From NCBI GenBank assembly GCA_963843285.1, contig CAWJJO010000013.1, positions 186,001 to 250,000 of the forward strand: a DNA stretch of 64,000 nt, read 5' to 3'. Made by a program: the position numbers and the translations under genes. Shown one piece after another: positions 55,777 through 64,000 of this stretch. This DNA is from CAZDDB01 sp963843285 (GTDB lineage Bacteria; Acidobacteriota; HRBIN11; JAKEFK01). Position 1 is the first letter of the stretch. Each line of letters begins with the position of its first letter. The notes beneath the pieces are model-generated. The model ran no database searches, had not been told where the DNA came from, and was given only the letters and a program-made list of their open reading frames with translations.

Positions 55777-57096
55777 ATGGCAAAAGTACAATCAGCGGGC
55801 GATCTGCTAAAGAATTTGTTCAGCGTGCGTCGAGGCGAACGACTCGTAGTCACGCTGATGGTTGCATGGTTTGCGCTTTTCATCGCCAGTTATTACGTCA
55901 TGAAAGGAGTCAGGCGCGGCCTGGTCATCCATAATCTGGGGGCAGATTCTCTCCCAGTGATTTACATGGGAGCCCCGGCTGTTCTCGCAATTGTTGTTTG
56001 GATCTATTCGCATTTCACACACTTGCCAAGAAAGGTGTTGATTTCTTCAATCCTGGGAATCTTTTTTCTCAACCTGATTTTGTGGTGGTGGTTTCTGGGC
56101 AAAGGAATGGCATGGGCTTCGGGTGTGTTTTGGATTTGGTTGGATGCCTACTCCATTGTTGGCGTAACGATTTTTTGGATGTATGCCAACGATGTTTTTT
56201 CATCGGAAGCCGCCAAACGCTTATTTGGCATTCTCGGGGCAGGCGGTGGCCTGGGCGCAATCATTGGCTCCAGCCTTACTGCGAATCTGGTAAAAACATT
56301 CGGGGCTGTAAACATGATACTCTTTGCAGCCGCCATGATTTTGGCGACACTCGTCGCTTTTCTTTTTGCGGAAAGGCTAACCCAGGGCCGCTCGGGCAGT
56401 AAAGCAAAGAGTTTGGAACAAGCCGACCTTTCCGGGCTCGGTGGCGTGCTGAAAACAATTTTCTCCAACCGATTTCTATTTTTCCTATTGGGTTTAGTTG
56501 TTTTTGAACGAATACTGCCTGTCTTTGTGGATTTTATTTACAGCAAAACTTTGGAAGCAACTGTTAGCGGAGCGGATCAAATTGCATCCTTTGATGCAAA
56601 ATTGGAAGGATGGCGGTCTTTTGCGGAACTATTCGTGCAACTTTTCGTAACTGCCGGGATCCTGCGTTTTCTTGGCGCCCGCTTTGCTTTACTATCTCTT
56701 GCCGTATTGTACGCAGTCGGTACACTTGGCTTTCTGATCATACCGGCAGTGATCCTGGCTCTCATATTGAAACACTCCGAAGAAGGAGTCCGTCATACAT
56801 GGTTCAAAGCAGGCAAAGAGGTTACATACACGGTTACCAGTCGTGAAGTGCTTTATAAGGTTAAGCCTTATATAGAGATGTTTTTTTATCGCTTTGCTCA
56901 AGGTCTAGCGGGCCTCATCTTGCTGATGTTAGCGACTGTCTTGCACCTTGGACTTCAAATCGTGGCTCTGGTTGGCGTCATCGCCTCAGGGTTCTTTGCA
57001 TACTCCGCATGGCGGCTCAGCGGTGAGTTCCGGCGTCTGGAACTGGAAGCGGATGAATCTTCACACAAGACAAACTTGCAGGCATCAACGTCTTAG
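55777..57096 (+). CDS. ADP/ATP-carrier-like membrane protein (NTP/NDP exchange, MFS-related)
   Basis: 439 residues from ATG 55777 (GGGGAGGGGTATTC upstream); about 12 hydrophobic segments. Shares with 13906-15213 the N-terminal YYVMKGVRRGLVIHNLGADSLP, the central WMYANDVFSSEAAKRLFGILGAGGGLGAIIGSSL and late KAGKEVTYTVTSREVLYKVKPYIEMFFYRFAQG. Substrate unknown. It opens a plus-strand operon (with the VWA/FHA, VWFA and OprB genes) under a sigma-54 promoter. Confidence 0.75.
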   Translation: MAKVQSAGDLLKNLFSVRRGERLVVTLMVAWFALFIASYYVMKGVRRGLVIHNLGADSLPVIYMGAPAVLAIVVWIYSHFTHLPRKVLISSILGIFFLNLILWWWFLGKGMAWASGVFWIWLDAYSIVGVTIFWMYANDVFSSEAAKRLFGILGAGGGLGAIIGSSLTANLVKTFGAVNMILFAAAMILATLVAFLFAERLTQGRSGSKAKSLEQADLSGLGGVLKTIFSNRFLFFLLGLVVFERILPVFVDFIYSKTLEATVSGADQIASFDAKLEGWRSFAELFVQLFVTAGILRFLGARFALLSLAVLYAVGTLGFLIIPAVILALILKHSEEGVRHTWFKAGKEVTYTVTSREVLYKVKPYIEMFFYRFAQGLAGLILLMLATVLHLGLQIVALVGVIASGFFAYSAWRLSGEFRRLELEADESSHKTNLQASTS

Positions 57097-57111
57097 CTAA
57101 TTCGAGTTGCT

Positions 57112-58383
57112 ATGAAGAGATTGTTTTTCTTTCTGATTTTTCTTGTTCCATTTACCTGCAACGCAGATACGCAGGCGGTTGTAATTCTTCTTGACGTTAC
57201 GAAAACGATTCCACTTGATGACTTTGCAAAATCAAAGGGAATAGCACAACAACTGATCCAACAAAATGCTTCCGGAAATATTCTCACCGTTTATGCGTTC
57301 GGCAGTAAACTGCGAGAAATAGATCCTGCCAAGCTCAATGAGATTGAGCGGAACGATATGAGAACCTCGTTCTACGATGCAATATACGATGTTGCTCAAA
57401 CTTTGGAAAGCATTCATGCTGACCGCAAAGCGATCGTTCTTATTACGGATGGGTTGGACAATAGTAGTGCCACGATTTTGGAGGACACGATTTCTTACAC
57501 CAAAGCGAATGGAATCGCAGTCTACGGAATCGGATCGGGAAAATACGATCGTAAATCGCTGGAGCGAATTGCACGGTTGACAGGGGGTAAGTTTTTTCCG
57601 CTCGGCCAGAATGAGCTAGTCGCTAAAATCAATGCAGCGATAGCGAACCAGAAGGAAATCCTGGCGAAGGCTACTAAAACGCCTTCTAAACAAGCTCCTG
57701 CCACCAGTAGACCAGTTGCTCCAACTTCCCATCCTGAAGAGGTACCCAGACAAGAAAAATCCTCCTCTTACCTTTTCTGGATAGCCGGCATTGCGGTAAC
57801 TGCCTTGATTCTGTCTTCGGTGATTTTCCTGATCGTCCGCGCGTTTCGAACGGATGAACGCAGAATCTGTCCGAGTTGTAGTAGAAAACTCGAGCAGAAT
57901 CAGATGATTTGCCCAAACTGCTCGGCTCCTGAAACTGTACGAGTGAACAGGAGTGCAAGCCCTGCCACTCAGGAAATAGGGACTTCTGAAGAAGAAATAG
58001 CGCAGGCGATTCCTGCAGAGCTACTACAAAAGAAACCGGTCACTGAAGAGGACCTTTCGAGAACTTTCGTCTTGATGGAGACTCCGATGCTTGTAGTGCG
58101 AAAGGGAAAAAACCTTGGACAAACCATCTCATTGAACCGTGCTTTTCCGGTCTCCATCGGAAGATCGAGGGTGAATGAGATTCGTCTGGACGATGTTTCT
58201 GTCTCGAGTCAACACTGTCGAATCATTCCGGAAAAAGGAAAACACGTCCTTTATGACCTGGGCAGCACTAATGGAACATTTATCAATGACAAAAAGGTAC
58301 AAAAGGCCTTTCTCAAAGAAGGTGACACCATCAAAATCGGAGAGACGCAGTTCCTCTACAAAATCGAGCAATACAGGAGTTAG
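57112..58383 (+). CDS. Membrane protein with VWA, zinc-ribbon and FHA domains
   Basis: 423 residues. Signal peptide MKRLFFFLIFLVPFTCNA, a VWA domain (VVILLDVTKTIPLDDF, RTSFYDAIYDVAQ, IVLITDGLDNSSATI), a Pro/Thr linker, one membrane helix (LFWIAGIAVTALILSSVIFLIVRAF, about 220-245), a zinc ribbon (CPSCSRKLEQNQMICPNCS) and a C-terminal FHA domain (FPVSIGRSRVNEIRLDDVSVSSQHCRI ... DLGSTNGTFINDKKV). The VWA lies outside and the FHA inside the cytoplasm. FHA domains bind phosphothreonine, so it may couple an external contact to a kinase pathway; no cytoplasmic Ser/Thr kinase is in the window. The VWA metal site is imperfect (DVTKT for DxSxS). Confidence 0.88.
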   Translation: MKRLFFFLIFLVPFTCNADTQAVVILLDVTKTIPLDDFAKSKGIAQQLIQQNASGNILTVYAFGSKLREIDPAKLNEIERNDMRTSFYDAIYDVAQTLESIHADRKAIVLITDGLDNSSATILEDTISYTKANGIAVYGIGSGKYDRKSLERIARLTGGKFFPLGQNELVAKINAAIANQKEILAKATKTPSKQAPATSRPVAPTSHPEEVPRQEKSSSYLFWIAGIAVTALILSSVIFLIVRAFRTDERRICPSCSRKLEQNQMICPNCSAPETVRVNRSASPATQEIGTSEEEIAQAIPAELLQKKPVTEEDLSRTFVLMETPMLVVRKGKNLGQTISLNRAFPVSIGRSRVNEIRLDDVSVSSQHCRIIPEKGKHVLYDLGSTNGTFINDKKVQKAFLKEGDTIKIGETQFLYKIEQYRS

Positions 58384-58387
58384 CAAG

Positions 58388-59317
58388 ATTTGGCTTGTAC
58401 GCAAAGGAGTCACAAAATACCCCGCAGATCATCAGTTCAATCTCTTGCTCAGGATAATTCTTCAGGTGACTCTCGTGAATCTTTATGTTTCGGCCATGGA
58501 TTCAAGTGGAGACTTTGTAACTGATCTGAAACAAGACGATTTTTTGGTGAAGGAAAATGGTGTTTCCCAAACGATTGGTTCTTTCAGTTCCCGTGATGAA
58601 GACGTTCCTCGTACGGTTGCATTTGTTGTGGATAATAGCGCGAGCATTACGGCTCCTGATTTGGATATGGCCCGAGCCGCTGGACTATTTTTGCTGGTGC
58701 AAATGAAACCAAATGACAGAATGTCGTTGATCGCTTTTCGCCACGATACATCTTCGCTTGTAGACCCTACTTTTGACAAAAACAGAATCGAATCTATGCT
58801 TCGATCAATAAGACCGCGGTATGGCACCACTGCTCTCTACGATACGATCAATTATGCTGCCAACAAATTGGACAATGAGCTGGGGAGAAAAATCTTAATT
58901 CTTTTTTCAGATGGTCAGGATAACTCAAGTCAGTATCGATTGAACGATCTTCTGAAAGGAGTAGGTGCGCTTTCTGACATCACGATTCTTTCTATTGGAA
59001 CCCTATTCCACAAGGAGGAAATGAATAGGTATGGCGCAGCTGAAGAATACAAAAAAGGTAAAGCGGCGATGGAAAGGTTAGTTGAAGTCACTGGAGGATT
59101 CAGCATATTTCCAGAAAACAAAACGGTATTGGAAAAAGCGCTAATAGACCTGCCAAACTTGATCCGCAATCAATACACTCTGGGCTATTATCCCACCAAT
59201 CGAAAACCGGATGGCACCTGGAGAGAAATCAATATGGAGTGCAGGCGAAAAGGAATACGACTGCGATACCGAAGAGGTTATTATGCATCTGCATTCGCTA
59301 CCAAACAGAAGGAATAG
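58388..59317 (+). CDS. VWFA-related protein, start unclear
   Basis: The clear part begins VTLVNLYVSAMDSSGDFVTDLKQDDFLVKENGVSQTIGSF, followed by a VWA domain (FVVDNSASITAPDLDMARAAG, GTTALYDTINYAANKL, ILFSDGQDNSSQYRL) and the family ending RNQYTLGYYPTNRKPDGTWREINMECRRKGIRLRYRRGYYAS, very like 45524-46432. The frame is open from 58175, but no signal peptide or ATG is visible; an AGGAG lies 8 nt before an ATT at 58388, and an in-frame GTG is at 58466. The original signal-peptide region may be lost or frameshifted. It follows the VWA/FHA gene directly and precedes OprB. Confidence 0.75.
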   Translation: MWLVRKGVTKYPADHQFNLLLRIILQVTLVNLYVSAMDSSGDFVTDLKQDDFLVKENGVSQTIGSFSSRDEDVPRTVAFVVDNSASITAPDLDMARAAGLFLLVQMKPNDRMSLIAFRHDTSSLVDPTFDKNRIESMLRSIRPRYGTTALYDTINYAANKLDNELGRKILILFSDGQDNSSQYRLNDLLKGVGALSDITILSIGTLFHKEEMNRYGAAEEYKKGKAAMERLVEVTGGFSIFPENKTVLEKALIDLPNLIRNQYTLGYYPTNRKPDGTWREINMECRRKGIRLRYRRGYYASAFATKQKE

Positions 59318-60421
59318 ATGCGACGCGTTTACTCGGCGGCCCTGGTCCTCCCGGTGCTTTTTCTGTGCATAGGTGCCGGCTGGAACGAACGTAACGACGC
59401 CACCGGCGACTGGGGTGGAGTCCGTTCGCGACTCGAATCGGACTACGGAGTACACATCGATCTCGATTACACCGCAGAAACCTTTGTCTATAACGGAGGC
59501 AATGATCCCTCGTACAGAGGCAATCTTGATCTGGTTTTGACGATCAACATGGAGAAGCTTGGCTTCCTACGGAGAGGGACTTTCTTTGTTTACGGACAAC
59601 ATGCGCATGGTGGCGGCATTTCCGACCAGCTTGGATTGATCTTGCCGGTAAGCAACCTTGAGGCGGAGCCTTTCACTCAGCTCAGCGAATTCTGGTTTTA
59701 TCAGCAGTTCGGGCGCGTACGACTGCGACTCGGCAAACAGGACGCCAATCGTGATTTTGGCAATCCGCGTTTCGGGGGTAACTTTGTTAATTCCTCCTTT
59801 GGGGTTCTCCCGGGGATTCCGATGCCGTCCTTCCCGGCGCCAGGACTGGGCGCGGCGGCCTTCATTGAAATCATGAAATGGCTTGAGCTTCGTGGCGGCG
59901 TCTATGAGGGCTCTCCAAAAATCGGCTCGTTCGGGGCGAGTGCGTTTGCTGATGATGCGGGTATCTTCTCCATCGCTGCAATCGCGGTGCGTCAGAACTT
60001 AAATGGACGCGAAGCAGGGCTGCATCAGCTTGGCGTCTGGACGCACAACACTTTGGATCGTAGTGGTCTATTCGCTGTGTACGATTTGATTCTATACGGA
60101 AACCCGCGCGACCAAAACGATAAGCGCAGCGTGCAGATCTTCGTCCGCGGAGATTGGTCATCAAAGATTCGCGAGCCGGCAAACGAGATCACCGCTTACG
60201 TTGGCGGTGGTTTGACCGCACACGCTTTCTTTGGTGAGGATAACACGGTGGGTCTTGGCGCCGGATGGGTTCGCACTCAAGCTGCGCGTGAAACTTTCAT
60301 AGAGGCGTTTTTTAAATTACGTGAGATCGCATGGCTTACGTTTGAGCCAGACATACAACTCTACTTCACACCCGATCGCCGACACCTGATATTCGCCCTG
60401 CGGACGAAACTGAAACTCTGA
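59318..60421 (+). CDS. Carbohydrate-selective porin, OprB family
   Basis: 367 residues, signal peptide, then DATGDWGGVRSRLESDYGVHIDLDYTAETFVYNGGNDPSYRGNLDLVLTINMEKLGF, the standard OprB start, a beta-barrel pattern, LRLGKQDANRDFG and the aromatic end FEPDIQLYFTPDRRHLIFALRTKLKL. Forms a sugar-selective channel in the outer membrane. The ATG directly follows the stop of the VWFA gene. Confidence 0.9.
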   Translation: MRRVYSAALVLPVLFLCIGAGWNERNDATGDWGGVRSRLESDYGVHIDLDYTAETFVYNGGNDPSYRGNLDLVLTINMEKLGFLRRGTFFVYGQHAHGGGISDQLGLILPVSNLEAEPFTQLSEFWFYQQFGRVRLRLGKQDANRDFGNPRFGGNFVNSSFGVLPGIPMPSFPAPGLGAAAFIEIMKWLELRGGVYEGSPKIGSFGASAFADDAGIFSIAAIAVRQNLNGREAGLHQLGVWTHNTLDRSGLFAVYDLILYGNPRDQNDKRSVQIFVRGDWSSKIREPANEITAYVGGGLTAHAFFGEDNTVGLGAGWVRTQAARETFIEAFFKLREIAWLTFEPDIQLYFTPDRRHLIFALRTKLKL

Positions 60422-60449
60422 GACGTTATGGCAAGTTTAATCGACATTG

Positions 60450-61526
60450 TTATCTCATCTTAAAGAGATTTCGGTCCATTCTGGAGACCGCATCCGCGAC
60501 TGATTCCAGCGATCGATGGACATAATACTTTGAGGTGGTATCTGATGAGCTGTGGCCAAGCTGCGTCTGAATAGTCGCAAGATCGGCGCCTGCAGTACGC
60601 AATTGCGTTCCGACCGTATGCCTGAAAAGATGGGGATGAATCGACTTCAAATGAAATTTGATCGCGTCTTTGGCGGCCTCTGATTTTGCTTGGCGATAAA
60701 CTTGATTGATGGCCTTCCTGATTCCACGATCGGTCATCACTTGATCGGGGTTTCTGAGGAAAACATAATCATCAGAAGCTACGCGGATTCTCCAGCGACG
60801 CCAGAAGTAATCGGCCTGAAATTTCCGGTACTCATTGAATCCTCTAACTGCAGATGGGGATAGCGTCACGCGCCTCCGTTTGTTTCCTTTTCCTTCAAGA
60901 AGAATCGTCCAGAATCTCTTGCCGGCTTCAGTCTGGTTTTTACGTACATCAGCCCAACGGATAGAAAGAAGCTCTGAGACCCGAGCGCCAGATCCCAGGT
61001 ATCCGAAGATTGCAGCATTGAGACGTAATAACATCAATCTTTTGTGTGGATTGTCCTCGCAGGCTGCTCTGGCCGAAAGATATTCCCGAAAATATGCAAC
61101 TTCCTTTGCGTAAAGATGCTTGATCTCTGGAGGCTCGAGTTTGACGCGTGCAAGTTCCGGGTAAAAATCTGTCAGGCCTTCGCGGTTACACAACTTGAAA
61201 AAAGAAGAGAGTGAGGAAGCCATAAGGTTACGCGTCGCGGCTGAATACCCATTTGGAACGTCCGCTCTCCAGCTTTCCTTGCTTTTCGCCTTTCGGCAGA
61301 GTGACTTTTGAAAGGTTTCCAGATGCTCTTTTGTCACGGATTCCAGTGGAATTTGGGAGTGTCTTAGGAATGAAAGGAACAGATGCACAAATGCAGCGTA
61401 TTTTCGACGGCTTACCGGCGCCAGTTTCGATCGCGGCGAAGCCAGAAAACGAGTGAAAGCTTCGATCGCCTGCTCCCGCAGGTCGACCTTCTTCATTGGA
61501 AGGTAGTTGGGGGGATCCTTTCTCAT
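60450..61526 (-). CDS. Tyrosine recombinase/integrase
   Basis: 358 residues. SAM-like N-terminal core-binding domain (AIEAFTRFLASPRSKLAPVSRRKYAAFVHLFLSFLRHSQI), then the catalytic domain with Arg in SGARVSELLSIRW, Lys in LEGKGNKRRRVTL, the HxxR box HPHLFRHTVGTQL, His in LGHSSSDTTSKYYVH with the nucleophile Tyr in SKYY. All catalytic residues are present, so it is likely active. It borders a gene-poor stretch with a MITE-like element and may belong to a mobile or plastic locus. A second ATG at 61496 is an alternative start. Confidence 0.9.
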   Translation of the reverse strand: MRKDPPNYLPMKKVDLREQAIEAFTRFLASPRSKLAPVSRRKYAAFVHLFLSFLRHSQIPLESVTKEHLETFQKSLCRKAKSKESWRADVPNGYSAATRNLMASSLSSFFKLCNREGLTDFYPELARVKLEPPEIKHLYAKEVAYFREYLSARAACEDNPHKRLMLLRLNAAIFGYLGSGARVSELLSIRWADVRKNQTEAGKRFWTILLEGKGNKRRRVTLSPSAVRGFNEYRKFQADYFWRRWRIRVASDDYVFLRNPDQVMTDRGIRKAINQVYRQAKSEAAKDAIKFHLKSIHPHLFRHTVGTQLRTAGADLATIQTQLGHSSSDTTSKYYVHRSLESVADAVSRMDRNLFKMR

Positions 61527-62286
61527 GATATTTTAGTCAAAGGGTGGGGTTTTGGAGCCCAAACAGGGTCACAAAGGCGACTTTCGGTGGATTTTGGGAC
61601 TCTTATTTCAACAATTCTGTCTACTATCATATTCAGTCTATCTATTATAATCTATCTGTGTGTAATGAAGGTACCGGAAAGATAAGTTACCAGAACTATG
61701 TTACTATAAGCATAGCAGGCATGCTCATTTTATTTCAAACATAAGAGTGACGAAAACTGTCATATTCCGATGCGCGGGACGCCCCCGAAAATATGAGGAA
61801 AGGATTCCGGCTCTATTTTTCCTGTTGCTAACCTATTTTTGCAATTATCCTGCTCATGGCTTTCAAGAGAAAAAATAGCACTTCTTCCTTTTTGGGTACA
61901 AAGGAGAGTGGGCAAGTACATTTTGTGGGGTCTTTTATCGCGACTCCGGAGAGTTCTATCTCGAGCAGCATCGGAGACTATGCATTAAAGCCTCACCAAA
62001 GGACGAGTCCTCGGAACGACTTTTCGCCGAAGGGGAGAAGTTGGGCATTACGGCAGCTAGCCTGTCCTAGGCCCTATCACGAAAGCATCACTTTTACATA
62101 CGACTTCTATGGGCGAACCTGCGTGGAACAATCAGTGAAGATTTAAAGTGGCTTGCTGAGGAAAAGGATTTCAGAGATTTGGAGTCGCTGAAAGTATTAA
62201 AACAGGGATACGACTTGGTACCGGATCCGGCTGCAGCTCAGAAGATAGAAGAAATGCACCGGCGATTCCCTTGATTCATCCTAGGT
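61527..62286. other. Gene-poor region
   Basis: No gene recognised in 760 bp. Part (about 61590-61740) is AT-rich. Near 62080-62275 a frame without ATG reads LWANLRGTISEDLKWLAEEKDFRDLESLKVLKQGYDLVPDPAAAQKIEEMHRRFP and stops at TGA; it looks like the C-terminus of a lost gene. Confidence 0.4.
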
Positions 62287-62433
62287 GGAGCGCGGGCAGA
62301 GGCTGTTGAAAATCTGTAGGGGCGACCCTTGTGGTCGCCGCTCAGGGTTTTGCGTCCCGTCGAAGCGGGCGGGGACAATCCCCGCCCCTACAATGTTCAC
62401 ATGATATTTTTCGACAGCCTCAGCCCGCGCTCC
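62287..62433. repeat. MITE-like element with 20-bp terminal inverted repeats
   Basis: Left end GGAGCGCGGGCAGAGGCTGT, right end is the reverse complement with one mismatch (ACAGCCTCAGCCCGCGCTCC). The inner sequence includes hairpins GGGGCGACC/GGTCGCC and GGCGGGGACAATCCCCGCC. 147 bp, no coding capacity. CTAG occurs two bases outside each end (62281-62284, 62436-62439), which could be a target duplication or part of the repeat. Confidence 0.7.
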
Positions 62434-62463
62434 GGCTAGCTCAAGGGATATAATCTACTGGAT

Positions 62464-64000
62464 ATGTGCGGAATTGCCGGGATCTACTACTTTGATCAGC
62501 GTCCCGTTCCGCAAGATTGCCTCCACAAGATGGCTGCTGCTATTTCGCATCGAGGACCCGATCAAGAAGGTTTTTACACAATCCCGGGAACGGGCCTCGC
62601 GTCCAGACGTCTGAAAATCATCGACTTGAGTGAGGCTGCGGCACAGCCCATGCGCGATGAAGCTGCTCGTTATCATCTGATCTTCAACGGTGAAATCTAC
62701 AATTTTCAAAAACTCCGCGCTGGGTTGGAAACGAAATATTCACTCTTCTCGCACTCCGATACGGAAGTGGTTTTACGTCTTTTTCAGGAACATCGCGAGG
62801 ACGCATGGCCTCTGCTGAATGGAATGTTTGGGCTTGCAATCCTGGATTCGCGCACCAAAGAGTTGTTTCTTGCACGCGATCATGCCGGCATCAAGCCGCT
62901 GTACTACTATCAAGATTCCGAGAAATTCTTGTTCGGATTCCGAGATCAAGGCGCTGCTGGCATCGGGGTTGATCCAACCGGAAGTAAGCACCGAGTCTCT
63001 CACCTTTTACCTTCAGCTCGGCTATTTTCCCCTGGACCATTCGGTATACAAACAAATCCGAAAACTCCTGCCGGGAGAATCGATGCGAGTAGATCCTGCA
63101 GGCATTTCGCGCCGGCGTTTTTGGAGTATCCGGTCAAGCAGCCCGGCGCAACAGAGCAAGAAAGAACCGGCCGATCGATTGGAACAACTGCTCGCGACTT
63201 CAGTGGAACAGCAAATGATCAGCGATGTGCCATTGGGAGCCTTTCTGAGCGGCGGAGTGGATTCCAGCACGATCGTAGCGCTGATGGCTAAAGTTGCGCC
63301 CGGCAACCTCAAGACTTTTACAGTCGGGTTTGCGCCATCGATGGGCTACTACGACGAACGACCATTTGCCGAACGAATCGCGAAACTTTTCCGTACCGAG
63401 CATCACGAATTTGTCGTAGACAAACGCGTGGATGAGATCATTCCACGTTTGGCGTCCGTATTTGATGAGCCGTTTGCAGACTCCAGCGCGATTCCCACGC
63501 TTTGTCTCGCAGAGCTTGCCAGGAGGCACGTAACTGTTGCTTTGTCCGGAACCGGGGGCGATGAAATCTTTGGCGGCTACAGAAAGTATCTCGCCGCGCG
63601 TTGGGCCGCAGCGTACACTTCCCTGCCCGCATCCGTCAGATCGACGGTCGAAAAATCCGCCCGGATGCTTCCAGGATCGCGACGCAGCTTATGGCAAGAA
63701 CGAGCTCTATTAATCCAGCGTTTCTCGTCACTTACGCCAGAAGCTCAACTGAGCACTCAACTGAATTCAATTTTTACTTCAAGTGAAATTTTATCGCTTC
63801 TGGGGATTGCAGCAGCGGATTTTCGCCCCTCGAATGGTTTCGATGGGACGGTCGCGGAAAGGATGATGTTGTTCGATTTTGAGCATTATCTTCCGGAAGA
63901 TCTGCTTGTCAAAGAAGATCGCTCTACCATGGCTTTTGGACTGGAAGCGCGAGTCCCTTTTCTGGATCGGGAAATCGTGGAATTCATGTTTTCGCTGCCG
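62464..64000 (+). CDS. asnB: Glutamine-hydrolysing asparagine synthetase, partial at window edge, one frameshift near 62939
   Basis: Starts MCGIAGIYYFDQRPVPQDCLHKMAAAISHRGPDQEGFY, with the N-terminal nucleophile Cys2 of the glutaminase domain and NGEIYNFQKL. Frame changes at FLFG: an extra T at 62938-62939 (GGATTCC); repaired it reads SEIKALLASGLIQPEVSTESLTFYLQLGYFPLDHSVYKQI, then FLSGGVDSSTIVALMAKV (the ATP pyrophosphatase SGGVDS motif) and ALSGTGGDEIFGGYRKYLA, continuing past 64000 to VPFLDREIVEFMFSLP. Makes asparagine, or amidates a peptide/glycan in biosynthetic loci; its immediate context gives no hint. The frameshift resembles the others in the window. Confidence 0.88.

Overview
The window looks like chromosomal DNA of a member of the Acidobacteriota or a close relative. 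The best markers are an 820-residue two-module FtsX/MacB permease of the acidobacterial duplicated orphan permease type (35452-37914), several secreted VWFA-related proteins of the kind expanded in that phylum, and Gram-negative envelope genes (OprB porin, outer-membrane channels, MscS). This placement is inferred from gene content only. I saw no rRNA, tRNA or CRISPR array.

Layout. 0.1-9.4 kb: glyoxalase-like protein and AraC regulator, a double nitroreductase/SagB-type protein, a cation/proton antiporter with a C-terminal rhodanese domain interrupted by one in-frame TGA, a UBP zinc finger, a symporter fused to a solute-binding domain (three frameshifts) and MscS. 9.6-22.6 kb: two GAF-GAF sigma-54 activators, two outer-membrane proteins, an ADP/ATP-carrier-like transporter, an arylsulfatase, small envelope genes and an ABM-fold protein. 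23-31.5 kb: plus-strand metabolic genes (hydrolase, M20-like protein, dodecin, DDAH, PLP decarboxylase), a methyltransferase and a LanC-like remnant. 31.5-43 kb: a third activator, YebC, the orphan permease between two copies of a yebC 3' segment, an IS256 remnant and an ABC importer. 44-60.4 kb: VWA proteins, a kinase-like secreted protein, two CDF exporters, an NtrC-type two-component system, two MgtE-type transporters, a second ADP/ATP-carrier-like protein, an FHA protein and OprB. 60.4-64 kb: a tyrosine recombinase, a gene-poor stretch with a MITE-like element, and the start of an asparagine synthetase that runs off the edge.

The strongest unifying signal is sigma-54 control. I find seven 15-nt -24/-12 elements with exact GG-N10-GC spacing, all just upstream of genes. 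Three of them (9617-10540, sulfatase, ABM protein) carry the same upstream 35-bp sequence, and in two cases it lies immediately 3' of an activator gene at an identical 74-bp distance from the promoter. A second shared element sits between divergent promoters at 55.5-55.7 kb and again upstream of a VWA gene. Together with four sigma-54 activators this looks like a compact enhancer-dependent regulatory island for envelope and transport functions.

The most unusual single-gene observation is the antiporter-rhodanese TGA. It falls on a position that I recall as Cys in rhodanese homologues, coding sequence continues in frame to a normal stop, and a GC-rich hairpin follows at a distance suited to a bacterial SECIS. 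It is a selenocysteine candidate, with nonsense mutation as the main alternative.

At least ten genes contain single-base indels, mostly in short homopolymers. I read these as probable assembly errors rather than true pseudogenes.
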